Source: Polaromonas sp. (GTDB lineage: Bacteria > Pseudomonadota > Gammaproteobacteria > Burkholderiales > Burkholderiaceae_C). From it: a stretch of 41,037 bases of DNA. The notes beneath the pieces are model-generated. The model saw only the letters and a list, made by a program, of their open reading frames with translations. It searched no databases and was not told the DNA's origin. Below are positions 15,226 to 23,651 of this stretch, in pieces (the first letter of the stretch is position 1; each line of letters begins with the position of its first letter). Location: NCBI GenBank assembly GCA_021731285.1, contig JAKFXR010000068.1, positions 1 to 41,037 of the forward strand. The letters are read 5' to 3'. The translations under genes were made by a program, and so were the position numbers.

Positions 15226-17895
15226 ATGCAAGACAAATACAAGCACCTCGACGTTGAGCGCAATGCGCAGACCCAATGGATTGCCGCTGACGCCTACCGC
15301 GTGAGTGAGGACAAGTCCAAAAAGAAGTACTACGCCTGCTCCATGCTGCCCTACCCCAGCGGCAAGCTGCACATGGGCCACGTGCGCAACTACACCATCA
15401 ATGACATGCTCGCGCGCTACCTGCGCATGAAGGGCTACAACGTGCTCATGCCCATGGGCTGGGACGCGTTTGGCTTGCCTGCCGAAAACGCCGCGATGAA
15501 AAATGGCGTGCCTCCGGCCAGGTGGACTTACGACAACATCGCCTACATGAAAAAGCAGATGCAGGCGATGGGGCTGGCCATCGACTGGAGCCGTGAAGTC
15601 GCCACCTGCGACCCGAGTTACTACAAGTGGAACCAGTGGCTGTTTTTGAAAATGCTGGACAAGGGCATTGCCTACCGCAAGACCCAGGTGGTGAACTGGG
15701 ATCCGGTGGACCAGACGGTGCTGGCCAACGAACAGGTCATCGACGGTAAAGGCTGGCGCACCGGCGCGGTGGTGGAAAAGCGCGAGATTCCCGGCTACTA
15801 CCTGAAGATCACCGACTACGCCGAAGAGTTGCTGGAGCATGTGGACAGCAAGCTGCCGGGCTGGCCAGAGCGCGTCAAGTTGATGCAGCAAAACTGGATA
15901 GGCAAAAGCGAGGGCGTGCGTTTTGCCTTCACGCACGAGATCAAGGGTGGGGACGGCCAGCTGATCGGGGACGGCAAGATGCATGTCTTCACCACGCGCG
16001 CCGACACCATCATGGGCGTGACCTTTTGTGCCGTGGCGCCAGAGCATGCCATCGCCGTGCACGCTGCAGCCAGCAATCCCAGGCTTGCCGCCTTCATTGA
16101 AGATTGCAAGTCCGGCGGTACCACTGAAGCCGAACTGGCCACGCAGGAGAAAAGGGGCGAACGCACCGGCCTGTTCGTGGTTCACCCGCTGACCGGCGAG
16201 CAGGTCGAGGTCTGGGTTGGCAACTATGTGCTCATGAGTTATGGCGACGGCGCGGTCATGGGTGTGCCGGCCCATGACGAGCGTGATTTCGAATTTGCCA
16301 ACAAATACGCTTTGCCCATCAAGCAGGTGGTGGCGCCCAACCCTGCGCTGGCGCCTGCTGCAGACTGTCAGTTCAGTACGACGCAGTGGCAGGACTGGTA
16401 CACCGACAAGCAACACGGCATCGCCGTCAACTCGGGCAAATACGATGGTCTGGGTTTCAGGGCCGCTGTCGATGCAGTAGCGGCCGATCTGGTGGCCCTG
16501 GGCCTGGGCGAGAAAAAGACCACCTGGCGGCTGCGCGATTGGGGCGTGAGCCGGCAGCGCTATTGGGGCACACCGATTCCCATCATCCACTGCGATGAGC
16601 ATGGCGCGGTGCCGGTGCCTGAGAAGGATTTGCCGGTGGTGCTTCCGCAAGACTGCGTGCCTGATGGCTCGGGCAACCCGTTGCACAAGCATGAAGGGTT
16701 TCACGCAGGCGTGGTCTGCCCGGTTTGCGGCAAGACCGCGCGGCGCGAGACGGACACCATGGACACCTTTGTCGATTCGTCCTGGTATTTCATGCGCTAC
16801 TGTGACCCCACCAATGCGCAGGCCATGGTCGCTGAAGGCGCCGACTACTGGATGCCCATGGACCAGTACATAGGCGGCATCGAACATGCCATCCTGCACC
16901 TGCTGTATGCGCGCTTCTGGACCAAGGTGATGCGTGACATGGACCTGGTCAAGGTGGATGAGCCTTTCACCAAGTTACTCACGCAAGGCATGGTGCTCAA
17001 CCACATCTACTCCCGCAAGGGCGCCAAGGGCGGCGTTGAGTATTTCTGGCCCGCCGATGTGGAGGACCTGCACGACGAGCATGGCAAGGTCACGGGCGCA
17101 AGGTTGCGCAAGGACGGCTCGGCGGTGACCTACGAAGGCGTGGGCACCATGAGCAAGAGCAAGAACAACGGCGTCGACCCGCAGGACCTGATCGAAAAGT
17201 ATGGCGCCGACACGGCGCGCCTGTACACCATGTTCACTTCGCCGCCCGAAGCGACGCTTGAGTGGAACGACGCCGGTGTCGAAGGCTCTTACCGCTTTTT
17301 GCGCCGGATCTGGAATTTCGGCGTGAAGCTGGATGCTATGAATTCAGGAGCTGATTCTCCCCGTCAACAAAGGGCCGGTACCGTTTTTGACAAGGAAACA
17401 CAGGCGCTGCGCCGCGAGATCCACACCGTGCTCAAGCAGATCGACTACGACTACCAGCGCATGCAGTACAACACCGTGGTGTCCGGCGGCATGAAGTTGC
17501 TGAACGCGCTCGAGGACTTCAAAGGGCAGCCCTCCAGTGGTTCGGCCTTTGCACTCCGCGAAGGAATGGGCATTTTGCTGCGTTGCCTTTACCCGGCGAC
17601 GCCCCATGTGGCGCATGGCTTGTGGGCAGAGCTTGGATTTGCCAAGGACCACGGTGATCTGCTCGACGCGCCCTGGCCCGAGGTCGATGCCGATGCTCTG
17701 GTGCAGGACGAAATCGAACTGGTGCTGCAAATCAACGGCAAGCTGCGCGGCACCGTCACCGTGCCTGCCGGCGCCGACAAGGCCGCCATCGAGGCGGCGG
17801 CCCTGGCTTCGGAGGTTTTTGTCAAACAGGCTGCCGGCGCACCGGCCAAGAAGGTCATCGTTGTGCCGGGCCGGCTGGTCAACATCGTCGTCTGA
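15226..17895 (+). CDS. leuS: Leucyl-tRNA synthetase
   Basis: This 889-aa class I aminoacyl-tRNA synthetase charges tRNA-Leu. The HIGH motif reads HMGH (49-52) after LPYPSGKL. The CP1 editing domain is in the middle, with [26 protein letters not shown] precedes a four-cysteine zinc-like segment, and the KMSKS motif reads MSKSK at 642-646. The anticodon-binding domain closes the protein. Residues about 704-721, in the loop between catalytic and anticodon domains, are encoded by a copy of the two-hairpin dispersed repeat and are probably species-specific. No Shine-Dalgarno precedes ATG 15226; the leader is pyrimidine-rich. lptE follows after 11 bases. Confidence 0.97.
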   Translation: MQDKYKHLDVERNAQTQWIAADAYRVSEDKSKKKYYACSMLPYPSGKLHMGHVRNYTINDMLARYLRMKGYNVLMPMGWDAFGLPAENAAMKNGVPPARWTYDNIAYMKKQMQAMGLAIDWSREVATCDPSYYKWNQWLFLKMLDKGIAYRKTQVVNWDPVDQTVLANEQVIDGKGWRTGAVVEKREIPGYYLKITDYAEELLEHVDSKLPGWPERVKLMQQNWIGKSEGVRFAFTHEIKGGDGQLIGDGKMHVFTTRADTIMGVTFCAVAPEHAIAVHAAASNPRLAAFIEDCKSGGTTEAELATQEKRGERTGLFVVHPLTGEQVEVWVGNYVLMSYGDGAVMGVPAHDERDFEFANKYALPIKQVVAPNPALAPAADCQFSTTQWQDWYTDKQHGIAVNSGKYDGLGFRAAVDAVAADLVALGLGEKKTTWRLRDWGVSRQRYWGTPIPIIHCDEHGAVPVPEKDLPVVLPQDCVPDGSGNPLHKHEGFHAGVVCPVCGKTARRETDTMDTFVDSSWYFMRYCDPTNAQAMVAEGADYWMPMDQYIGGIEHAILHLLYARFWTKVMRDMDLVKVDEPFTKLLTQGMVLNHIYSRKGAKGGVEYFWPADVEDLHDEHGKVTGARLRKDGSAVTYEGVGTMSKSKNNGVDPQDLIEKYGADTARLYTMFTSPPEATLEWNDAGVEGSYRFLRRIWNFGVKLDAMNSGADSPRQQRAGTVFDKETQALRREIHTVLKQIDYDYQRMQYNTVVSGGMKLLNALEDFKGQPSSGSAFALREGMGILLRCLYPATPHVAHGLWAELGFAKDHGDLLDAPWPEVDADALVQDEIELVLQINGKLRGTVTVPAGADKAAIEAAALASEVFVKQAAGAPAKKVIVVPGRLVNIVV
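17335..17387 (+). repeat. Two-hairpin repeat copy embedded in frame in leuS
   Basis: GCTAT (17335-17339), AGC, CCCGTC, AGGGC and CCGTTTT occur in the same order and nearly the same spacing as in the copy at 11833-11886; one single-base gap is needed. The stems are degenerate (GCT/AGC and CCC/GGG remain). It encodes the LeuRS stretch [18 protein letters not shown]. Confidence 0.55.
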
Positions 17896-17906
17896 GGAAA
17901 ATCATC

Positions 17907-18404
17907 ATGCAACGTCGCCTGTTTGTACTGACCGCCATGACCACCGCCGGGCTCAGCGCCTGCGGCTTTGCCTTGCGCAAAGCCCCCACCTTTGCGTTCA
18001 AAAGCATTTTTACGGGTATTGGGGAGGGCTCGGTTCTCGGTACCGAGCTCCAGCGCAATCTGGAAGCCAGCGGTGTGCGCCTGATCCGCGATGTGCGCCA
18101 GATAGACGCGGCCGATGTGATTCTGGACGTGCTGGTGGACCAGCGCGAGAAAACCGTGGTGGGCATGAACGCTTCAGGCCAGGTGCGCGAATTCCAGTTG
18201 CGCACCCGTTTCAGTTTCAGGCTCAGGACGCTGCGGGGCAAGATATTGATTCCGCCGTCAGAAATCCTGCTGCAGCGCGACATCAGTTTCAACGAGTCGG
18301 CGGTGCTGGCCAAGGAGACCGAGGAGCAACTGCTCTACCGCGACATGCAAAGCGATATCGTGCAGCAGATCATGCGCAGGCTGGCTGCAGTCAAGGAGCT
18401 GTGA
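17907..18404 (+). CDS. lptE: LPS-assembly lipoprotein LptE
   Basis: This 165-aa lipoprotein has a short signal peptide ending LSAC (lipidated cysteine at residue 19) and the CGFALR start of mature LptE. FQLRTRFSFRLR and the C-terminal YRDMQSDIVQQIMRRLAAV helix are typical. LptE plugs the LptD barrel and helps deliver LPS to the outer leaflet. GAGGAAA eleven bases upstream supports ATG 17907. It lies between leuS and holA, as it commonly does in proteobacteria, probably in one transcript. Confidence 0.92.
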   Translation: MQRRLFVLTAMTTAGLSACGFALRKAPTFAFKSIFTGIGEGSVLGTELQRNLEASGVRLIRDVRQIDAADVILDVLVDQREKTVVGMNASGQVREFQLRTRFSFRLRTLRGKILIPPSEILLQRDISFNESAVLAKETEEQLLYRDMQSDIVQQIMRRLAAVKEL

Positions 18405-18442
18405 AAAGCCCGCTGCAGACGGGCAACGCGTAAACTCCGGCC

Positions 18443-19546
18443 ATGCAGCTCGCGCCGTCCCAGCTTCAGCAACATCTCCAGCGGGGACTGAAGTCCCTGT
18501 ACACCCTGCACGGCGACGAACCGCTGCTGGTGCAGGAGTTTGCCGACAGCCTGCGCGCGGTGGCGCGTGAGCAGGGCTATACCGAACGCACGGTGCATAC
18601 GGTGGCCGGCGCCCATTTTGACTGGAGCGCGGTGCTTGCCAGCAGCGGCTCGCTCAGCCTGTTTGCCGACAAGCAGATCATTGAAGTCCGCATCCCCAGC
18701 GGCAAGCCCGGCAAGGATGGCTCTGCCGCGTTGCAGCAGATGGCCGAACGCTCGCAGGGCGACGACAGCACGCTGACGCTGGTCTTGCTGCCCCGGCTCG
18801 ACAGCATGACCGCCAAGGGTGCCTGGTTCGCCGCGCTTGAAAGCTTTGGGGTCACTGTCAAGTTCGAGCCGATCGACAGGCGCAACCTGCCGCAATGGAT
18901 TGCGCAGCGGCTGCAACTGCAGGGCCAGCGCGTGGCGCCCGGTGAGGAAGGGCAACGCACCCTGCAGTTTTTTGCTGACAGGGTCGAGGGCAACCTGCTG
19001 GCCGCGCACCAGGAAGTGCAAAAACTGGGCCTGCTCTATCCACCGCAGGATGACGGGGTTCTCAGTTTCGAGCAGGTGGAGCAGGCTGTTCTCAATGTCG
19101 CCCGGTACGACGTGTTCAAGCTTTCCGAGGCTGTGCTGGGCGGTCAGACCGTGCGCGTGCAGCGCATGCTCGATGGCCTGCAGTCGGAGGGCGAATCCGA
19201 GGTGCTGGTGCACTGGGCGCTGGCCGAAGACATCCGCAGCATGAAGCGCGTCAAGGATGCCCTGAGCGCCGGCCGGCCCATGCCCATGGCGCTGCGCGAG
19301 AACCGTGTCTGGGGCCTGAAGGAAAAACTGTTCGAACGCGTGTTGCCCCAGATGGGTGACACCACCCTGTCCAACCTGCTGCACGCCGCGCACAAGGTGG
19401 ACGGCATCGTCAAGGGACTGAAGCAGCCCGACTGGCCAGCCGACGGCTGGCAAGCCCTGCACCGTCTGGCGGGCATGATGTGCCACGCGTGTTCAGCAAG
19501 GCCCACGCCGGGTGCTTATCGCCAGCCGGCGCAGAGCGCACACTAG
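18443..19546 (+). CDS. holA: DNA polymerase III subunit delta
   Basis: This 367-aa clamp-loader delta subunit opens the beta sliding clamp. The N-terminal part shows YTLHGDEPLLVQEFADSLR, the typical inactive AAA+ start. The middle has LVLLPRLDSMTAKGAWFAALESFGVTVKFEPIDRRNLPQWIAQRL, and the collar domain follows with NVARYDVFKLSEAVLGG and LLHAAHKVDGIVKGLK. It is longer than E. coli HolA (343 aa). The last ~20 residues (ARPTPGAYRQPAQSAH) look unstructured and abut the nar block, so they may have been rewritten when that block arrived. The narX ATG lies four bases after the stop. Confidence 0.94.
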   Translation: MQLAPSQLQQHLQRGLKSLYTLHGDEPLLVQEFADSLRAVAREQGYTERTVHTVAGAHFDWSAVLASSGSLSLFADKQIIEVRIPSGKPGKDGSAALQQMAERSQGDDSTLTLVLLPRLDSMTAKGAWFAALESFGVTVKFEPIDRRNLPQWIAQRLQLQGQRVAPGEEGQRTLQFFADRVEGNLLAAHQEVQKLGLLYPPQDDGVLSFEQVEQAVLNVARYDVFKLSEAVLGGQTVRVQRMLDGLQSEGESEVLVHWALAEDIRSMKRVKDALSAGRPMPMALRENRVWGLKEKLFERVLPQMGDTTLSNLLHAAHKVDGIVKGLKQPDWPADGWQALHRLAGMMCHACSARPTPGAYRQPAQSAH

Positions 19547-19550
19547 GGTC

Positions 19551-21482
19551 ATGCAGCACACGGCTTCGCTTGCCAGGAAACTCATCCGCATTGGTGCCAG
19601 CCTGCTGGTGGTCGCGCTGATCTCCATTGGGTTGACACTCTGGGTAACGTGGCAGCTCGAAGGGGGAGCTGCAGCGGTCAACGAGGCTGGACGCATGCGC
19701 ATGCAAACCTGGCGCCTGGTCAGCGCGGTACAGGTGGGGGTGGAGCCCGCGCAGTTGCAAGGCCTGGTCGTCCGCTTCGACGAAAGCCTTGCTCTGCTGA
19801 GGGATGGCGACCCTTCGAGGCCTCTTTTCATGCCCTGGGATGCACAGGTGCGTGAGCGTTTTTCCGAGGTCGAGGCGCTCTGGCGCGAACAGCGGCCGCT
19901 GTGGCTGGCAGAGTCGCCGCCGCAGGCGCAGACTCTGCTCAAGGCCGGGGGCGAATTTGTAGATGCCAGCGACCGGCTGGTGCTGGTGATCGAGCGGCAT
20001 TTGTCCCGGCTGACCGCCATCCTGAATCTGTTTCAGCTTTTGATGATGGCGCTTGCGGTAGGCGGCGCCGTGGTCATGCTCTACACCGGGTACATGTATG
20101 TCATCACCCCTCTGGGACAGCTTCGCCAGGGCCTGCGCGATCTGGAGTCGGGCGACTTCAAGACGCGCATCGAGGTGGACACCGCGGACGAATTTGGCCA
20201 GGTGGCTGCCGGGTTCAACCACATGGCCGCCAATCTGCAGTCCCTCTATGAAGGGCTGGAGGGCAAGGTGGAGGCCAAGACGCGGCGCATCGAGGCGCAG
20301 CGCGCGCGGCTGGAGGCGCTTTATAAAGTCAGTGCTTTTCTGGCCCAGGCGGGGAGCATCGATGAATTGGCCAAAGGCTTTGCGCAACGCGTACGCGCAA
20401 TCATGAAGGCCGATGCAGCCGCAGTGCGGTGGTCTGATGATGCCAACCAGCGCTACCTGATGCTGGCCTCCGATTGTTTTCCCCAGGACCTGGTGGAAGA
20501 AGAGCGCAGCCTGCTCGCGGACGCTTGTGCCTGCGGCAGCTTGCGGCCGGATGCACGCACCCGCGTCATTCCCATCCTCAGCCACGACGAAGCGCCAGTA
20601 CGCCACTGCGCCAAGGTGGGTTTTGAAAGTGTCGTTAGCGTACCGATTCGCCTGCAGCAGCGTCTGCTCGGGGAGTTCAACCTGTTTTTCCGGAGTCCCA
20701 TTTTGCTGAGCCCAGACGAGACAGAGCTTCTGGACTCACTGGCCAGTCACCTGGCCAGCTCGCTGGAGGGCTTGCGCGCCGATGCCCTGGACCGTGAAGC
20801 AGCAGTTGCCGAGGAGCGTGCCCTGCTGGCGCGCAATCTGCATGACTCGATTGCCCAGTCCCTGGCTTTCCTGAAGATCCAGGTGCAGTTGCTCCGCACT
20901 GCCGTGCAGAAGGGGCAAACTCCGCAAATTGACGGTGCGCTCGATGAGCTGGACGTCGGGCTTCGCGAAAGCATTGGCGATGTCCGCGAGTTGCTGGTGC
21001 ATTTTCGAACCCGTACCAATACCGATGACATCGAGCAGGCGCTGCAGGAAACCCTGCAGAAGTTTCAAAGTCAGGCGGGCGTGCCCGCGCGACTGAAAGT
21101 ACACGGCCAGGGATTGCCGCTGCCTGCCGACGTCCAGGTGCAGGTGCTGCATGTGCTTCAGGAGGCGTTGTCCAACGTGCGCAAGCATGCCCGTGCCACG
21201 CAGGTCGATCTGGAGGTCGCCAAGGGCGCGCGCTGGCGATTTGTGGTGCGGGACAATGGCGCCGGTTTCGACACCCGAAAGTATCCCGGAGATTCGCATG
21301 TGGGGCTCAACATCATGCGGGAGCGGGCTGGCCGGATTGGCGCAGAGCTGGATCTGGTCTCGGCCGCCGGACAGGGAACCGCGGTGACGCTGACGCTGCC
21401 ATCTCATCCCGAAGTGGGCGGCAGCCTGCCAGCGAACGTGCCCATGCCGGTTCTGCGCCAGGAACAGGCGTCAGGCGCGTGA
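19551..21482 (+). CDS. narX: Nitrate/nitrite sensor histidine kinase NarX
   Basis: This 643-aa sensor kinase has membrane helices at about 12-33 and 155-180. They flank a periplasmic domain whose P-box, NEAGRMRMQTWRLV (44-57), binds nitrate. A HAMP segment (about 181-240) and a central GAF-like module with cysteines C309, C326, C328 and C353 follow. The HisKA_3 dimerisation helix has the phospho-histidine H431 (ARNLHDSIAQSL), and the HATPase has LQEALSNVRKHA and DNGAGFD (568-574). This layout is that of E. coli NarX. ATG 19551 follows the holA stop by four bases with a poor ribosome site; an in-frame GTG at 19512 lies inside holA. The stop overlaps narL. Confidence 0.93.
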   Translation: MQHTASLARKLIRIGASLLVVALISIGLTLWVTWQLEGGAAAVNEAGRMRMQTWRLVSAVQVGVEPAQLQGLVVRFDESLALLRDGDPSRPLFMPWDAQVRERFSEVEALWREQRPLWLAESPPQAQTLLKAGGEFVDASDRLVLVIERHLSRLTAILNLFQLLMMALAVGGAVVMLYTGYMYVITPLGQLRQGLRDLESGDFKTRIEVDTADEFGQVAAGFNHMAANLQSLYEGLEGKVEAKTRRIEAQRARLEALYKVSAFLAQAGSIDELAKGFAQRVRAIMKADAAAVRWSDDANQRYLMLASDCFPQDLVEEERSLLADACACGSLRPDARTRVIPILSHDEAPVRHCAKVGFESVVSVPIRLQQRLLGEFNLFFRSPILLSPDETELLDSLASHLASSLEGLRADALDREAAVAEERALLARNLHDSIAQSLAFLKIQVQLLRTAVQKGQTPQIDGALDELDVGLRESIGDVRELLVHFRTRTNTDDIEQALQETLQKFQSQAGVPARLKVHGQGLPLPADVQVQVLHVLQEALSNVRKHARATQVDLEVAKGARWRFVVRDNGAGFDTRKYPGDSHVGLNIMRERAGRIGAELDLVSAAGQGTAVTLTLPSHPEVGGSLPANVPMPVLRQEQASGA

Positions 21483-22207
21483 TGCAGAACACGTCCGCAG
21501 AACCTATTTTGTTGGTGGTGGTGGATGACCATACCCTGTTTCGACGCGGGCTGGTTGCACTGCTTTCGCAGGATGGCCGCTTCGAAGTGGTGGGCCAGGC
21601 CGGCGATGTGGGCGAGGCCTTGCGTTGCCTGGAGCGCCGCCAGCCCGATCTGATCCTGCTGGACAATCATCTGCCCGGGGTGCTTGGTGTGGATGGCATC
21701 GCGACGCTCAAGGAAGCCGCGCCGGATACCCGGATACTGATGCTGACGGTGAGTGAAAACGAGGCTGATCTGGCGGCGGCATTGCAGGCCGGTGCCGAAG
21801 GTTACCTTCTCAAAACAGTGGAGTTGGACCGTCTGTCCGAATCCATCATCAAGGTCCTCGACGGGGAGTCTGTGGTCAGTTCGGAAATGATGACCAAGCT
21901 GGTGACTGCCTTCAGATCCAGGCCGGTGCTGCCTGCGCCGGGTGCGGTTTCCGCAGAGCTTGCGGTGGGTAACGTCGAAGCATCATCGTCGCGCCTGCAG
22001 CAGGAGCCGGCCCTGGCCTTGCTATCCACCCGCGAGCGCGAAGTTCTGGCGCTGATTGCGGAGGGTGCCAGCAACAAGGTGATTGCACGACAGCTCGATA
22101 TTGCACAGACCACGGTGAAGATCCACGTCCAGCACATTCTGCGCAAACTGCAGTTGAGTTCACGGGTGCAAGCCGCCGTATACGCGGCCAGCCACGACCT
22201 GGGTTGA
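21482..22207 (+). CDS. narL: Nitrate/nitrite response regulator NarL
   Basis: This 241-aa two-domain regulator has a receiver domain with acidic pair D15/D16, phosphorylation site D61 (LILLDNHLPG) and conserved K111. A linker of about 40 residues leads to a LuxR/FixJ-type helix-turn-helix (LSTREREVLALIAEGASNKVIARQLDIAQTTVKIHVQHIL, about 181-220). NarL phosphorylated by NarX activates nitrate reductase genes. The ATG at 21482 shares its first base with the narX TGA; GTG 21479 is an alternative start one codon earlier. The TGA stop (22205-22207) lies within an FNR-type palindrome that serves the next operon. Confidence 0.93.
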   Translation: MQNTSAEPILLVVVDDHTLFRRGLVALLSQDGRFEVVGQAGDVGEALRCLERRQPDLILLDNHLPGVLGVDGIATLKEAAPDTRILMLTVSENEADLAAALQAGAEGYLLKTVELDRLSESIIKVLDGESVVSSEMMTKLVTAFRSRPVLPAPGAVSAELAVGNVEASSSRLQQEPALALLSTREREVLALIAEGASNKVIARQLDIAQTTVKIHVQHILRKLQLSSRVQAAVYAASHDLG

Positions 22208-22245
22208 TCCAGATCAACAAACGCCCAGTCTGAGTCCGGTGTAGT
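22204..22245 (+). promoter_or_regulatory. FNR/DNR box and -10 of the narK1-narK2-narGHJI operon
   Basis: TTGATCCAGATCAA (22204-22217) is a perfect match to the FNR consensus TTGAT-N4-ATCAA and overlaps the narL stop codon. A class II position (-41.5) predicts a transcription start at 22252 and a -10 at 22240-22245. That hexamer is TGTAGT, four of six matches to TATAAT, with no -35 needed. The leader to narK1 would be about 114 nt. No clear pair of NarL heptamers (TACYYMT) is seen in this 158-bp gap. Confidence 0.8.
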
Positions 22246-22365
22246 TCTTCAGAACGATGGCGGCGTCGGCCGCTGCCGTTTTTCCGGGCGTCCAGACGTT
22301 CCAAAGGAGGATGTTCAAGAGGCCCCCAAAGGCCGACAGTCATGCCATGTGTCAGGAGAAACTGC

Positions 22366-23628
22366 ATGGCCTCTGAACTGGGGAATTCGAAAAAAGCATG
22401 GTCGGTGCTGATCGTCAGCACGCTGGCCTTCACCGTCTGCTTCATGGTCTGGATGATGTTTGGCGTCATCGGCATCCCGATCAAGAAGATGCTCAACCTC
22501 AATGCGACCGAGTTTGGCCTGCTCGCGGCCACACCGGTACTCACCGGCTCGCTGATCCGGGTGCCGTTGGGTATCTGGACCGACCGCTATGGCGGGCGTA
22601 TCGTCATGGCCATTCTCATGGCCGCCACCATCCCGGCGATCTGGCTCATGGCCTACGCCACCGTCTACTGGCACTTTCTGGTCATTGGCCTGTTTGTCGG
22701 CCTGGCTGGTGGATCGTTCTCGGTTGGTACACCCTATGTGGCCCGCTGGTTCCCGAAGAGCCGCCAGGGCATGGCCATGGGTGTGTACGGTGCCGGCAAC
22801 TCCGGCGCCGCCGTCAACAAGTTTGTGGCGCCAGTGCTGCTGGTGGCTTTTGGCTGGGCCATGGTGCCGCAGGTGTACGCGGCCATCATGCTGGCGGCGC
22901 TGGTGCTGTTCTGGCTGTTCAGCCACAGCGATCCAGCGCATCTGGTGCCGAGCCACGTCAAGTTCAGCGACCAGCTCAAGCTGCTCAAGGACCCCAAGGT
23001 CATCAAGTACTGCCAGTACTACAGCATTGTGTTCGGTGGTTATGTGGCCCTGTCACTGTGGATGGTGCAGTACTACGTTGGCGAGTTTGGTCTGGACATC
23101 CGCGTGGCCGCGCTGCTGGCGGCCTGCTTCTCCCTGCCCGGCGGTGTGCTGCGCGCCTTCGGGGGGGTGTTGTCCGACAGGTATGGCGCGCACAGTGTCA
23201 CCTGGTGGGTGATGTGGGTGAGCTGGGTGTGCCTCTTTCTGCTGTCCTATCCGCAGACTGATTTCACCATCCTCACGGTCAACGGCCCGGCAACCTTCCA
23301 CATCGGCCTGAACGTTTACACCTTCACGGCACTGATGTTTCTGCTGGGCATCGCCTGGGCGTTCGGCAAGGCCAGCGTTTTCAAATACATCAGTGACGAC
23401 TACGGCGCCAACATCGGCGCAGTCAGCGGCATTGTCGGGCTGGCGGGCGGCCTGGGCGGTTTTGTCCTGCCGATCATTTTTGGCGGCCTGATGGACCTGA
23501 CCGGCATCCGCTCCAGCGCCTTCATGTTCATGTATGGCGTGGTCTGGGTCTCGCTGATCTGGATGTACTGGACCGAAGTGCGCCGCACTGAAGTCATGGG
23601 CAGGAACGCTGCCGGCGCGATGACCTGA
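22366..23628 (+). CDS. narK1: Nitrate transporter of the NarK1 type (MFS, NNP family)
   Basis: This 420-aa protein has about twelve hydrophobic segments. Its nitrate/nitrite porter signatures include GSLIRVPLGIWTDRYGGR (loop 2-3) and GAGNSGAAVNKFVAP (helix 5), and the second half has RAFGGVLSDRYGAHSV. Size and sequence fit the NarK1 branch, thought to be a proton-coupled nitrate importer used to start respiration. ATG 22366 has AGGAG (22354-22358) seven bases upstream; an earlier in-frame ATG at 22342 lacks one. It is the first gene after the FNR box; narK2 follows 23 bases later. Transport mode is inferred from family. Confidence 0.9.
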   Translation: MASELGNSKKAWSVLIVSTLAFTVCFMVWMMFGVIGIPIKKMLNLNATEFGLLAATPVLTGSLIRVPLGIWTDRYGGRIVMAILMAATIPAIWLMAYATVYWHFLVIGLFVGLAGGSFSVGTPYVARWFPKSRQGMAMGVYGAGNSGAAVNKFVAPVLLVAFGWAMVPQVYAAIMLAALVLFWLFSHSDPAHLVPSHVKFSDQLKLLKDPKVIKYCQYYSIVFGGYVALSLWMVQYYVGEFGLDIRVAALLAACFSLPGGVLRAFGGVLSDRYGAHSVTWWVMWVSWVCLFLLSYPQTDFTILTVNGPATFHIGLNVYTFTALMFLLGIAWAFGKASVFKYISDDYGANIGAVSGIVGLAGGLGGFVLPIIFGGLMDLTGIRSSAFMFMYGVVWVSLIWMYWTEVRRTEVMGRNAAGAMT

Positions 23629-23651
23629 ACCATTTACCTCCATCGAACACC

